From the NCBI RefSeq assembly GCF_008632335.1, contig NZ_VWXX01000024.1, positions 1 to 55,306 of the forward strand: DNA of 55,306 bases, read 5' to 3'. Under the pieces are notes generated by a model. It made no database searches. It saw only the letters and a list, made by a program, of their open reading frames with translations, and was not told the DNA's origin. Of this stretch, positions 28,931-36,124 are shown in pieces. Every line of letters starts with the position of its first letter. Position 1 is the first letter of the stretch. The stretch comes from Thiohalocapsa marina (GTDB lineage: Bacteria > Pseudomonadota > Gammaproteobacteria > Chromatiales > Chromatiaceae). Position numbers and translations under genes: made by a program.

Positions 28931-29563
28931 ATGAGAATCCGACTGTTACTGATCGCGCTCTTTGCCGGCCTGGTGTTGGCCGGTTGTCAGACCATGCCCG
29001 CGGGCGGCGGCACTGCGACGGATTACTACGAACGCGGCCGCAGCGCCTACACCGCCGGCAACTACAGCCAGGCCATCGCCGAGTTCCAGCAGGCCACGCG
29101 ACTGGACCCACGGTTCGCCGACGCCTATTTCGGGCTTGGTCAGGCCTATGAGGCCACCAACCAAGATCGGCAGGCACTCAGTGCCTATCTGAGCGCCATC
29201 CGTATTCAGCCCAGCCATGGCGAGGCTCAGGCCAGGGCCGGCATCATCTACTTCAGACAGCGCCAGTACGGGCCGGCGGAAACCCATCTGCTGAGGGCCA
29301 CCACCCATGCCCCGGCCGATCCGCTGCCGTTCTACTACCTGGGCGAGATCTACCGCATGCAGGGCAAGTGCCAACCCAGCGTGAAGATGTTCCGCAAGGC
29401 CCTGGCCCTGGATCCGAACCTGCTGGATGCCAAGGACGGCCTGCGTCGGGCCCAACGGGAGATCTGCGGCGGCTCCGGGGCCAGCAGCAAGCCGAAGCCC
29501 AAGTATGAGAAGGCGTCGGAATTCACCGGCGGCGGACGGGCGCTGACCCCAGACGAGTGGTGA
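28931..29563 (+). CDS. TPR-repeat outer-membrane lipoprotein
   Basis: Lipobox LVLAGC places the lipidated cysteine at residue 19, with Gln at +2, so sorting to the outer membrane is expected. Three to four tetratricopeptide repeats cover about residues 30-170 (YYERGRSAYTAGNYSQAIAE; FADAYFGLGQAYEATNQDR; PLPFYYLGEIYRMQGK). Such repeats usually hold partner proteins together. Length is 210 aa, with a Lys/Pro-rich tail. An AGGAG motif lies 9-13 bases before the ATG. It follows the WD40-caspase gene by 58 bases and is likely a scaffold for that protease; this role is inferred. Confidence 0.88.
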   Translation: MRIRLLLIALFAGLVLAGCQTMPAGGGTATDYYERGRSAYTAGNYSQAIAEFQQATRLDPRFADAYFGLGQAYEATNQDRQALSAYLSAIRIQPSHGEAQARAGIIYFRQRQYGPAETHLLRATTHAPADPLPFYYLGEIYRMQGKCQPSVKMFRKALALDPNLLDAKDGLRRAQREICGGSGASSKPKPKYEKASEFTGGGRALTPDEW

Positions 29564-29568
29564 GCGGC

Positions 29569-30231
29569 ATGCGCACCTTGCCCTTCGGGCTCCTGCTCGG
29601 CACGCTGCTGGCGGCAACACCCGCCGCCGTGCTGAGCGGCAACAAGGCGCTGATGGAGGCCAATGCTCAGGCGTTGATCGAAATCAACGAGGCCGTCCTG
29701 GAGCAACTCCAGGTGGGAGATCAGGACGGGCAGTATCGGCTGCTGGCCCGGGTGGTCGAGCGTGAAGGCGAGCGGGTGATCCGGGTGGAGCGCCTGGAGC
29801 GCAGCGACGTTGCTGCCGAGCCAATCCTTTCGCCAATCCCTGCGCCAACGCTTGCCCCAGCGCCTGTGCCAACGCCCGTGCCGACTTCCTCACCAGCGCT
29901 CGCGCCAGCCGCTCCGGTCCTGGACCCGGACCCAGACCCAGCCTCTGCGGCTGTCCCTGTCTCATCGTCGGCGCCTTCCGGCGGTGCCACCGTCCGTTAT
30001 GGCCCGATCCCGGACTACAGCAGCGGTGCCTTCCACAACGGCACGGGTCGTGGCGTGAGAGCCGCAGCCCTGCCCATTCCTGACAGCGTCGGCGAGCAGC
30101 GGCGTCTGCAGGTCCTGTTCGATGCCCACCCGGACCTGCAACTGATCGAACTGACCCCGGAGGAGATCCGGCAAATCCCCAAGGCCGGTGCCATCGCCCC
30201 CGGCGGTGGCGCGGCGCTGCTGTTCTGGTAG
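29569..30231 (+). CDS. Small exported protein with GNK-type mature N-terminus
   Basis: Function unknown. Starting at the ATG at 29569 it has a signal peptide (TLPFGLLLGTLLAATPAAVLS) and a predicted mature start GNKALMEANAQALIEINEAV. The middle (about residues 85-150) is a Pro/Ala/Ser-rich linker, and the C-terminal 70 residues form a small domain ending in GGGAALLFW. GTG codons at 29557 and 29560 are alternative starts that overlap the TPR gene. The motif GNKxLMxxNA recurs at the same place in the next protein. 220 aa. Confidence 0.72.
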   Translation: MRTLPFGLLLGTLLAATPAAVLSGNKALMEANAQALIEINEAVLEQLQVGDQDGQYRLLARVVEREGERVIRVERLERSDVAAEPILSPIPAPTLAPAPVPTPVPTSSPALAPAAPVLDPDPDPASAAVPVSSSAPSGGATVRYGPIPDYSSGAFHNGTGRGVRAAALPIPDSVGEQRRLQVLFDAHPDLQLIELTPEEIRQIPKAGAIAPGGGAALLFW

Positions 30232-30282
30232 CCCGGGGCAATGCAGAGGCAACGCAGAGGCAACAACCGAGAGGAGAACACC

Positions 30283-31140
30283 ATGAATCACCGATACGTC
30301 CGTCTGGCAGGCCTGGTCGCGTTGGCCATGCTGCTTGCTTCCCAGACCGCCGTCGCTGGCAACAAGAAACTCATGACCGTCAATGCCGCCAAGCTGGTGG
30401 CCGAGCGGGCCATCGTCGAGAGCGTCATCGGCATCAAGGTCCGCAGCCGCGAGCAGGTGGACAATCTGGTGGCCGAGGGGGTGTCGGTGGATGCCAAGAC
30501 GGCCGCATCCATCAAGGGCATCGAGTTCACCGACATCATCTACGATCCGGAAAAGGACATCGCCCAGGCGGAGGCCTCCATCAGGCTCGGGCGCGTCAGC
30601 AACATCGTCGGCAGGAACATCGACTTCGGCGGCCAGACCATCCGCCGGGTCGGCTTCGCCACCTCCACGCCGGCCATGGCGGGGCCGCTGCAGGCACTGC
30701 GGGCGGCGGAACTGGACGCCTACAAGCAGCTGGCGAAGATCGTCGTCGGCTTCAAGCTGGACAGCCGCAGTTCGGTGCGTGATTACATCCTGGAGTCCGA
30801 TTCCGTCCGGGCGCGCATGATGGCGGCCATCTATGGCGCGGAACTCGTCGGCTACCGCTGGGACGAAGACGGTAACGCTTACGTGAACATGCGTCTGCGC
30901 TTCGGCGCCGTGCAGGACGTGCTCAAGCAGCGGATCCTGTATGACAACGAGGTCATCGAGGTGGAGGGCGTCGGCGCCCAGATCGACGACTTCAATGCAC
31001 CCGTGGAAGGCTTCGGCGCCGGCGAGTTCAAGGGTCGCGCGGCCATCCGCGAGGGTGTCATCGATGTGCCCGTGGGCATGCCCCCGATGGGAGTCCGTCC
31101 GGCGGAAGTCCCGCCAGGTGGCGGCGCCGACCTGCATTGA
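30283..31140 (+). CDS. LPP20-like exported protein
   Basis: 285 aa from the ATG at 30283 (GAGGAG upstream). A type I signal peptide ending TAVA is followed by the mature start GNKKLMTVNAAKLVAERAIV. The core, about residues 125-250, resembles the LPP20/flagellar-type domain (LQALRAAELDAYKQLAKIVVGFKL, then SSVRDYILESDSVRARMMA and a strand-rich AYVNMRLRFGAVQD). There is no lipobox. Gly/Pro-rich sequence ends the protein. The next frame opens four bases before this stop, though the likely start there is 80 bases further on. Confidence 0.8.
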   Translation: MNHRYVRLAGLVALAMLLASQTAVAGNKKLMTVNAAKLVAERAIVESVIGIKVRSREQVDNLVAEGVSVDAKTAASIKGIEFTDIIYDPEKDIAQAEASIRLGRVSNIVGRNIDFGGQTIRRVGFATSTPAMAGPLQALRAAELDAYKQLAKIVVGFKLDSRSSVRDYILESDSVRARMMAAIYGAELVGYRWDEDGNAYVNMRLRFGAVQDVLKQRILYDNEVIEVEGVGAQIDDFNAPVEGFGAGEFKGRAAIREGVIDVPVGMPPMGVRPAEVPPGGGADLH

Positions 31141-31220
31141 TCAAAACGATGCCGACCCGACCGGTCAGGGATGACCGCGTCGTCGCCGGCTTGGAAGATC
31201 CAGTTTCGAGGGTGAGGACC

Positions 31221-32636
31221 ATGGGTACAACCGCCGCCAACCGCCTGCTGCGCTGCGTCGTTCTGGCGCTGGGGCTCTGCAGCCTCAGCGCCGGCGCCGC
31301 CGAGACCATGACGGTGACCGCCGAGGGGCTGGCGGATCCCAACGCCGAGACCTACCAGCGCGACAAGGGCCTGCTGATCGACGATCTGCGGGCGGATGCG
31401 CGGCGCCAGGTGCTGGAAAAGGCGGTGGGCGCCTTCGTCGAGAGCGACACCCTGGTGGAGAACTATGTCCTGCTCGAAGACCGGGTCTTCAGCCGCTCCT
31501 CCGGCCTGATCAAGCGCGTGATCAAGGAGAGCAGCCCCTGGCTCGGCGAGGACGGCTTCATGCACATGCTGATGCGTGCCGAGGTGTACATCACCGGTGT
31601 CGAGGACGCCCTGCGGGAGATGTCGCGTTCCTCGCGCATCGGCTATATCCGGGAGTACGGCGATCCCAAGATCTCGGTGGCGGTCTTCGCGCAGGATGCG
31701 GAACGCGGCAGCTGGGAGAGTCGCTCCGAGATCGCCGAGAACATCCTCAAGCAGCATATTTCCGACTTCGGCTACCGCGTATGGTCCGAAGAGACCACCG
31801 AGACGCTCAAGTCGGAGATGATGGAGTCATCCACCCTGGACAATCGCGTCGAGACCACGGTCTCGGTGTCCCACCTCAAGTCGTCGGATTTCTCCATCCA
31901 GGGGCGGGTCAAGTTCGATGTGCGCAGCGTCACACTGCGGGCCTCGGGCATCACCGTGAAGAAACATGTCATCACCTCCTGGACCGTCAAGTGCGTCGAC
32001 AACCACACCGGCGAGGAGATCTACTTCAACAACAAGGTGCCCCGCCGCAACAGCTGGGCCACCGAGGACGAGGCGCTGCAGGACATCGGTCGGCTGATCG
32101 GCTCGGAATTCTCCAAGGACTTTTTCGAGCAGCACCTGATGCGTCCCAGCAAGATCTACGCGCTGCATGTGGCCGGTCTGCCCAGCTACGACATCGGCGT
32201 GCTGTTCAAGAAGGAACTCATCGGCCTGCGGCCGGTGCTGCAGGTGGATTTCCGCAGCTACACCACCAACGGCATCTCGATCTACGAGGTGGACTTTGCC
32301 GGCGATGACAACAACTTTGCGCAGCTGGTCAATAGCGTCATCATCAAGCCGCTGAATGCCAAGTTCGGCGATGAGGCATTTCGCCTGGATTCGGTGGAGC
32401 GCGGCGTGGTGCGCGTCTCCTTCCATAGCACCGCCGACCCCGCCGACCTCATCGCGCAGTTCAACCAGGGTCCGCCCGCCGCGCTGGCATCCGCGACACC
32501 CGAACGCCTGCGCCACATTGCCCGGGACGACAGCACGCTCGACAAGCTCCAGGCCATCAACCCGCAGGCCGTCGCCGTGCTGCGCGGCGGCAGCGCGCCG
32601 CAATCCGAGGCCTTTCAGCAGATCAGCGACTTCTGA
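31221..32636 (+). CDS. Exported LPP20/FlgT-like protein
   Basis: Signal peptide ending SAGA with mature start AETMTVTAEG. Residues about 28-140 resemble the N-terminal domain of FlgT and LPP20 proteins: many basic residues in a helix (DDLRADARRQVLEKAVGAFV), then YVLLEDRVFSRSSGLIK and a strand with EVYITGVEDALRE. The remaining 330 residues alternate strands and helices with no family that I recognise. In Vibrio, FlgT is a periplasmic ring protein that stabilises the flagellar basal body; there are no flagellar genes here, so a ring or scaffold role in another envelope complex is a guess. Start 31221 follows GTGAGG; 471 aa. Last gene of the rightward set. Confidence 0.78.
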   Translation: MGTTAANRLLRCVVLALGLCSLSAGAAETMTVTAEGLADPNAETYQRDKGLLIDDLRADARRQVLEKAVGAFVESDTLVENYVLLEDRVFSRSSGLIKRVIKESSPWLGEDGFMHMLMRAEVYITGVEDALREMSRSSRIGYIREYGDPKISVAVFAQDAERGSWESRSEIAENILKQHISDFGYRVWSEETTETLKSEMMESSTLDNRVETTVSVSHLKSSDFSIQGRVKFDVRSVTLRASGITVKKHVITSWTVKCVDNHTGEEIYFNNKVPRRNSWATEDEALQDIGRLIGSEFSKDFFEQHLMRPSKIYALHVAGLPSYDIGVLFKKELIGLRPVLQVDFRSYTTNGISIYEVDFAGDDNNFAQLVNSVIIKPLNAKFGDEAFRLDSVERGVVRVSFHSTADPADLIAQFNQGPPAALASATPERLRHIARDDSTLDKLQAINPQAVAVLRGGSAPQSEAFQQISDF

Positions 32637-32655
32637 CGACGTTTCCTAGGGAGGC

Positions 32656-32803
32656 GCTGATTTATTGGCCATCCTGACCAAAATCAGCACGCGATTCGAA
32701 AACGCGGTTTCCGAATCGCTTCATTTTCAGCGGCTTGCGCCGCTAAAAATGGCGGGGCTTCCTGCCCCGCACGGGAAATGCTGATCTGTTCAGCATTTAG
32801 CCC
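32656..32803. repeat. Dispersed repeat copy B followed by a chain of hairpins
   Basis: 32656-32711 is a close copy of 11671-11726. After it come at least four stem-loops in a row: GATTCG/CGAATC around 32691-32716, AGCGGC/GCCGCT around 32729-32745, GCGGGG/CCCCGC around 32751-32770, and TGCTGA/TCAGCA around 32777-32797. The first stem may terminate the caspase-set transcript. The compact array of stems is like a REP or miniature mobile element. Confidence 0.65.
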
Positions 32804-32915
32804 CTTGTCGTGCGTCGGTTTTGAGTCCGTCGTGACGCATCCAACGACCGTTAGCCTGGCCAGGCCGGTCTTGATCATCGTTCCGTGCCACCTCCCGAAG
32901 CGGAGCATATAACAC

Positions 32916-32996
32916 GTAGGGTGGACAAGCGCAGCGCCGTCCACCAGCGCCAGCACGGGGTTTGGTGGACGGCGCTGCGCTTGTCCACCGGCTACC
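32916..32996. repeat. Pair of inverted GGTGGAC palindromes
   Basis: Two copies of the palindrome family face each other: GTAGGGTGGACAAGCGCAGC... ending GTCCACC (32916-32945) and GGTGGACGGCGCTGCGC... ending GTCCACC (32964-32989), followed by GGCTACC. Together they can form one stem of roughly 30 bp with an 18-base loop. The same unit is arrayed in tandem at 55020-55306. Confidence 0.75.
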
Positions 32997-33145
32997 GGCC
33001 GGCGCGATGATCAAGGCCGCCAGGCCGATGCTGGCCGCGGTAAGCATCATCCGCATCTGCACTGCTCCCTGGGCCGGGCGTCGCGGATGCCCGGCCGGTT
33101 TCAATCGACAACAAGTGAGCGTCTATGCCCGGCGTCGCGCCGCGA

Positions 33146-33670
33146 TCAGACCGCCTCGCTCCAGCCGGAGGACGTTTTGCACGCGGTGACCTGCCCCTGG
33201 TAACGCTGGCCGTCCTTGTTGGCGACCTGATCCACGTTACGACACTGCTGCCCGGAGGCGTTGGTGAAGACCTCGCCGGCCACCACGTAGCCGGTGGTGG
33301 GCTCGGCCTTGGTTGTGCTGCCCGAGGTCGTTGTCTTGGCCGGTTTTGCCGGCGCCTTCCAGGCAACCTTCTTGTTCGGCTCCGCCTCCAGCGCCCGCTT
33401 GGTCGCGGCCGCCATGGCCTTGCGCTCCTGCTCATCCAGCGCGGCCCCGATGGCGTTGCCGATCAGGCCGCCGGCCATGCCGCCAATCAGCGCCCCCACC
33501 CAGGCATTCTGTCCCGAGTTGTCCGCGATCAGCGCACCCAGCGCAGCGCCGGCCGTTGCCCCCACCGCCGTGCCGGTGGCCTGCTTCGAGTCGCCCGTGG
33601 TCACGCAGCCCGCCAGGCCGATGGTGATCAGTACGGTCAACGCCAGTGTCTTGAACTTTGCCACGGTCAT
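33146..33670 (-). CDS. Glycine-zipper 2TM lipoprotein (17-kDa surface-antigen type)
   Basis: Lipobox IGLAGC puts the lipidated cysteine at residue 22. Residues about 33-80 form a glycine zipper with two helical hairpins (VGATAGAALGALIADNS and VGALIGGMAGGLIGNAIGAAL). A Lys/Ala/Thr-rich linker leads to a C-terminal domain with the surface-antigen-like CRNVDQV segment. The likely location is the outer membrane. 174 aa from the ATG at 33670. It is transcribed toward the repeat region and away from pyrD's end; it stands alone. Confidence 0.85.
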   Translation of the reverse strand: MTVAKFKTLALTVLITIGLAGCVTTGDSKQATGTAVGATAGAALGALIADNSGQNAWVGALIGGMAGGLIGNAIGAALDEQERKAMAAATKRALEAEPNKKVAWKAPAKPAKTTTSGSTTKAEPTTGYVVAGEVFTNASGQQCRNVDQVANKDGQRYQGQVTACKTSSGWSEAV

Positions 33671-33858
33671 GTCCTCTACCTTGATAACCTCTAGATCGCA
33701 TCGGGCCCGACTGCATGTCGACACCATGAAAAGAGTAGTCGACCAGCCCGTGGATGACTAGCCCGACTCATACGGGGACGGTATATGTGTTAGCCCTGTT
33801 TTGGCTGAGCTGGGGATCGTAAGTAGAACAGCGCCGGCTTAAATTCGCCAAAACCAAC

Positions 33859-33875
33859 CCCCTGTTTGCAAGGGG
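33859..33875 (-). terminator. Likely pyrD terminator
   Basis: On the minus strand CCCCTTGCAAACAGGGG forms a short stem-loop, 16 bases after the pyrD stop, and is followed by GTTGGTTTTGG. The stem is only four to five bp and the T-tract is interrupted, so termination may be weak. Confidence 0.45.
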
Positions 33876-33890
33876 CATGACGCGGATGTG

Positions 33891-34964
33891 CTATTCCAGA
33901 GTCGCCGGCAGCAGGTCATGGGGGATCTCCCGCAACAACCGCCTTACCAGGCCCGGGCCGCCGTAGATCAGGCCGGTGTAGACCTGCACCAGATCGGCCC
34001 CAGACTCGAGCTTCGCCACGGCGCCCGCCGGGTCCATGACGCCGCCGACGCCGACCAGCACCGGGCTGGGCCCGATGGCGTTGCGAATCAGGCGCAACAT
34101 CTCTGTGCTGCGTTCGAATATCGGCTGGCCGGACAGGCCGCCGCTCATGCCGGTGGTGTCGCTTTGCAGACCGTCGAAACAGGTGCTGGTATTGGTCAGG
34201 ACCAGACCATCGGCGCCGGCGTCCAGCGCCGCCAGGGCGCACTCCACGGCATCCGATTCGTTAAGATCCGGTGCCAGTTTCAGCAGCACGGGCCTGGGTC
34301 TGGGCAGCCGCTGGTTGGGTTCCTGCACGGCGTCCATCAGGGCCTTCACCTGCTCTACCGTCTGCAGGTCTCGCAGGCCGGGGGTGTTGGGGCTGGAGAT
34401 GTTGACGACCACATAGTCCGCGAAGGGCGCAAGCCGCTGGAAACTGCGGCGATAGTCATCCGCCGCCTGTTCCGGGGGCGTGACCTTGGACTTGCCGATG
34501 TTGACCCCAAGCGGGATCTGCAGCACGTCCCGTTCGCGCAACCGCTGCAGACGCTGTGCCACCACATCCGCGCCGCTGTTGTTGAAACCCATGCGGTTGA
34601 TCAGCGCGGCGTCTGCTGGCAGCCGGAACAGGCGTGGCCTGGGGTTGCCCGGCTGCGGCAGCGCGGTGACCGTGCCGATCTCAACGAAGCCGAAGCCAAG
34701 GCGCTGCCACAGGGGTACCGCCTCGGCGTCCTTGTCCAGCCCTGCCGCGAGCCCGATGGGGTTGGGGAATTCGAGTCCGATCGGCCTCAGGGTCTTGCGG
34801 TAGATGGAATCGCGGGCGATATCCTGCGCACCGAGCCGCCCCGATGCCACCGCTGACCAACGCCGGGCCAGCCCCAGGGTCAGGCGATGGGCCGTCTCTG
34901 CATCCAGCTGGAACAGCAGCGGGCGGAGCAACCGCCACAGGCCTGTAACCGGCAGGTCGTTCAT
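33891..34964 (-). CDS. pyrD: Dihydroorotate dehydrogenase (quinone), class 2
   Basis: Membrane-associated flavoenzyme that oxidises dihydroorotate to orotate with quinone, in pyrimidine synthesis. The class 2 N-terminal helical extension is present ([20 protein letters not shown]), then [16 protein letters not shown], the catalytic-loop [14 protein letters not shown] with the class 2 serine base, and FMN-binding VGVGGV and [13 protein letters not shown]. Of two neighbouring ATGs, 34964 is preferred because GGAGG lies eight bases before it; 34970 leaves only two bases. 357 aa. It is divergent from tRNA-Met. Confidence 0.96.
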   Translation of the reverse strand: MNDLPVTGLWRLLRPLLFQLDAETAHRLTLGLARRWSAVASGRLGAQDIARDSIYRKTLRPIGLEFPNPIGLAAGLDKDAEAVPLWQRLGFGFVEIGTVTALPQPGNPRPRLFRLPADAALINRMGFNNSGADVVAQRLQRLRERDVLQIPLGVNIGKSKVTPPEQAADDYRRSFQRLAPFADYVVVNISSPNTPGLRDLQTVEQVKALMDAVQEPNQRLPRPRPVLLKLAPDLNESDAVECALAALDAGADGLVLTNTSTCFDGLQSDTTGMSGGLSGQPIFERSTEMLRLIRNAIGPSPVLVGVGGVMDPAGAVAKLESGADLVQVYTGLIYGGPGLVRRLLREIPHDLLPATLE

Positions 34965-35031
34965 GAACATTGCCTCCGCGCGAACCGCGCCCCGTAGGAC
35001 CACTGGCAGACTCCCGATGTGTCGTTGGTGC

Positions 35032-35060
35032 TTGACGCCACCGCGGTGCGAGGGTACCAT
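35032..35060 (+). promoter_or_regulatory. tRNA-Met promoter
   Basis: TTGACG (35032-35037) and TACCAT (35055-35060) are 17 bases apart; transcription would start a few bases before the tRNA 5' end at 35075. It lies outside the integrated element, so the tRNA keeps its native promoter. Confidence 0.6.
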
Positions 35061-35074
35061 TCTCGATCTTGTTT

Positions 35075-35151
35075 GGCTACGTAGCTCAGTTGGTTAGAGC
35101 GCGGCACTCATAATGCCGATGTCGCTAGTTCGAATCTAGCCGTAGCCACCA
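35075..35151 (+). tRNA. tRNA-Met(CAT), elongator
   Basis: 77 bases including an encoded CCA. The acceptor stem GGCTACG pairs with CGTAGCC, and the anticodon stem CGGCA/TGCCG encloses the loop CTCATAA with anticodon CAT. The T-arm has GTTCGAATC. The 5' part is nearly identical to E. coli elongator tRNA-Met, not initiator (which starts CGC) nor the usual Ile2 species. Its last 45 bases are the left attachment site of the integrated element and are duplicated at 40121-40165; the gene at this end is complete. Confidence 0.96.
35107..35151. repeat. attL, 45-bp direct repeat in the tRNA-Met 3' end
   Basis: Identical over 45 bases to 40121-40165; the flanks differ on both sides. It starts in the anticodon loop and ends with CCA, a usual crossover position for P4-type tyrosine integrases. 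Confidence 0.93.
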
Positions 35152-35168
35152 AAAAAAGCAGACAAAAC

Positions 35169-35193
35169 AGCCGCTTATCAGCGGCTTTTTTTA
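35169..35193 (+). terminator. Element-borne terminator for tRNA-Met
   Basis: AGCCGCT (35169-35175), loop TATC, AGCGGCT (35180-35186), then a run of T. It lies 17 bases after the tRNA and inside the element, so it replaces the native terminator that now sits at 40192-40223. Confidence 0.85.
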
Positions 35194-35282
35194 TGCCTGA
35201 ATGGCGTGCTTGCGCGTCGCGCTCTTGCGGTCAGCTCACGGTCAGCAGATTTTTCGGTCAGGGCCAGGCTCGCCACCTTCCC

Positions 35283-35324
35283 CGTTACTGGATAACGGTC
35301 TATCCTTGTCGTTACCCAGTAACG
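35283..35324. promoter_or_regulatory. Inverted-repeat operator before the RHH-type gene
   Basis: CGTTACTGGATAACG (35283-35297) and CGTTACCCAGTAACG (35310-35324) are inverted copies matching at 14 of 15 bases, with a 12-base spacer, ending 16 bases before the ATG at 35341. Each arm is itself two facing CGTTA half-sites. A perfect CGTTAC-GGG-GTAACG recurs inside the gene at 35588-35602. This pattern suggests binding by the gene's own product. Confidence 0.7.
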
Positions 35325-35340
35325 AATGAGGGCGGGCACC

Positions 35341-35712
35341 ATGGCCTTGAGCAACGCTGAACGGCAGCGCCGGTATCGGGAACGGATGCGCGAGATCGAC
35401 ACGGACGACACGCCACAGGTGAAACTGAACGCCGTGGTGGATGTCTCCACCAAGGCGCGGCTCAAACGGATGGCGGTCTATTGGGGGATCACGCAACGGG
35501 CGGCGCTGGAGCGGATCATCGGTGAAGCCGAGCGGGCAGTGGTCGATGCCCTGCCGCACCGGGACCAGCCGAAATACTACGATGGTGCGTTACGGGGTAA
35601 CGGAGCAGAGGCAGGTCAGGCCGGGGGCGACCTGCGTACCAGCGCCCTTTACGAGGTCCGGGGCGATGACATCGAGCGCGTCACGGAGTTCTACTTCCGG
35701 GACCGGCGTTAG
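35341..35712 (+). CDS. Putative ribbon-helix-helix regulator of the element
   Basis: 123 aa, start at the ATG at 35341 (GAGGGCGGG upstream). The N-terminus LSNAERQRRYRERMREID is of a type seen in phage and plasmid proteins. Residues about 30-70 form a strand and two helices (VKLNAVVDVSTKARLKRMAV, then ITQRAALERIIGEAERAV) consistent with a CopG/Arc-like DNA-binding fold. The C-terminal third is probably a small extra domain. The strong inverted repeat just upstream suggests autoregulation. It is the only gene on the plus strand of the element. The family assignment is from pattern only. Confidence 0.72.
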   Translation: MALSNAERQRRYRERMREIDTDDTPQVKLNAVVDVSTKARLKRMAVYWGITQRAALERIIGEAERAVVDALPHRDQPKYYDGALRGNGAEAGQAGGDLRTSALYEVRGDDIERVTEFYFRDRR

Positions 35713-35722
35713 GATTCGGCCC

Positions 35723-36055
35723 TCACCACCTCACCGCCAGCCAGCTTGAGGCCGACTGAGGCGCGGCCTGCTGGTGTCGGTGAAGGGCACGCGCGCGGGC
35801 GGCGGGGTCTTGCGGCACGCGCTCAAGTCCCGCTTGACCTGTCCAGCGGTAGATGGACGCAGTGTATCTGTGCACAGGGCCGGATCGCGTCTCCTTGCCG
35901 GCTCGCTCCAGGTCGCCAGCAGCGACGGCAATGCCGATAGCTGGGCGAACGCATCGCTCTGGCACCGCGAGCATGTGCGCTATGTCGTGGGTGGCGAAAG
36001 CCGAATCGCGGTAGTGGGTGCGCACGATGTGCAGCACGTCCTCTCTTGTCACCAT
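35723..36055 (-). CDS. Small putative DNA-binding protein (110 aa)
   Basis: Function not known. The first 75 residues look like a winged or simple helix-turn-helix: VTREDVLHIVRTHYRDSAF, then THDIAHMLAVPERCVRPAI and AAGDLERAG with a strand pair HRYTASIYRW. The rest is Arg/Ala-rich. An AAGG motif lies five bases before the ATG. It converges with the RHH-type gene, the stops being ten bases apart, and lies last in the minus-strand group of the element. Confidence 0.6.
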   Translation of the reverse strand: MVTREDVLHIVRTHYRDSAFATHDIAHMLAVPERCVRPAIGIAVAAGDLERAGKETRSGPVHRYTASIYRWTGQAGLERVPQDPAARARALHRHQQAAPQSASSWLAVRW

Positions 36056-36124
36056 ACGGCCTTATGACGGACTTTCAGGTGAAGGATATCCCCCGGCCTT
36101 GCGACCGGGGTGGGGTGGCGGCAG

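Larger units (their letters stand above)
32637..33145. other. Repeat- and hairpin-rich intergenic region (509 bp)
   Basis: No gene is seen. It contains dispersed repeat copy B with a chain of hairpins (32656-32803) and a paired palindrome (32916-32996). Short frames on both strands here lack ribosome-binding sites. Transcripts of both the caspase set (plus) and the glycine-zipper lipoprotein gene (minus) run into it. Confidence 0.6.

Noticed and set aside
33146-33670. Membership of the glycine-zipper lipoprotein in the caspase system
   Set aside because: It is on the opposite strand, separated by 509 bases of repeats, and such lipoproteins are common alone; no link is visible.
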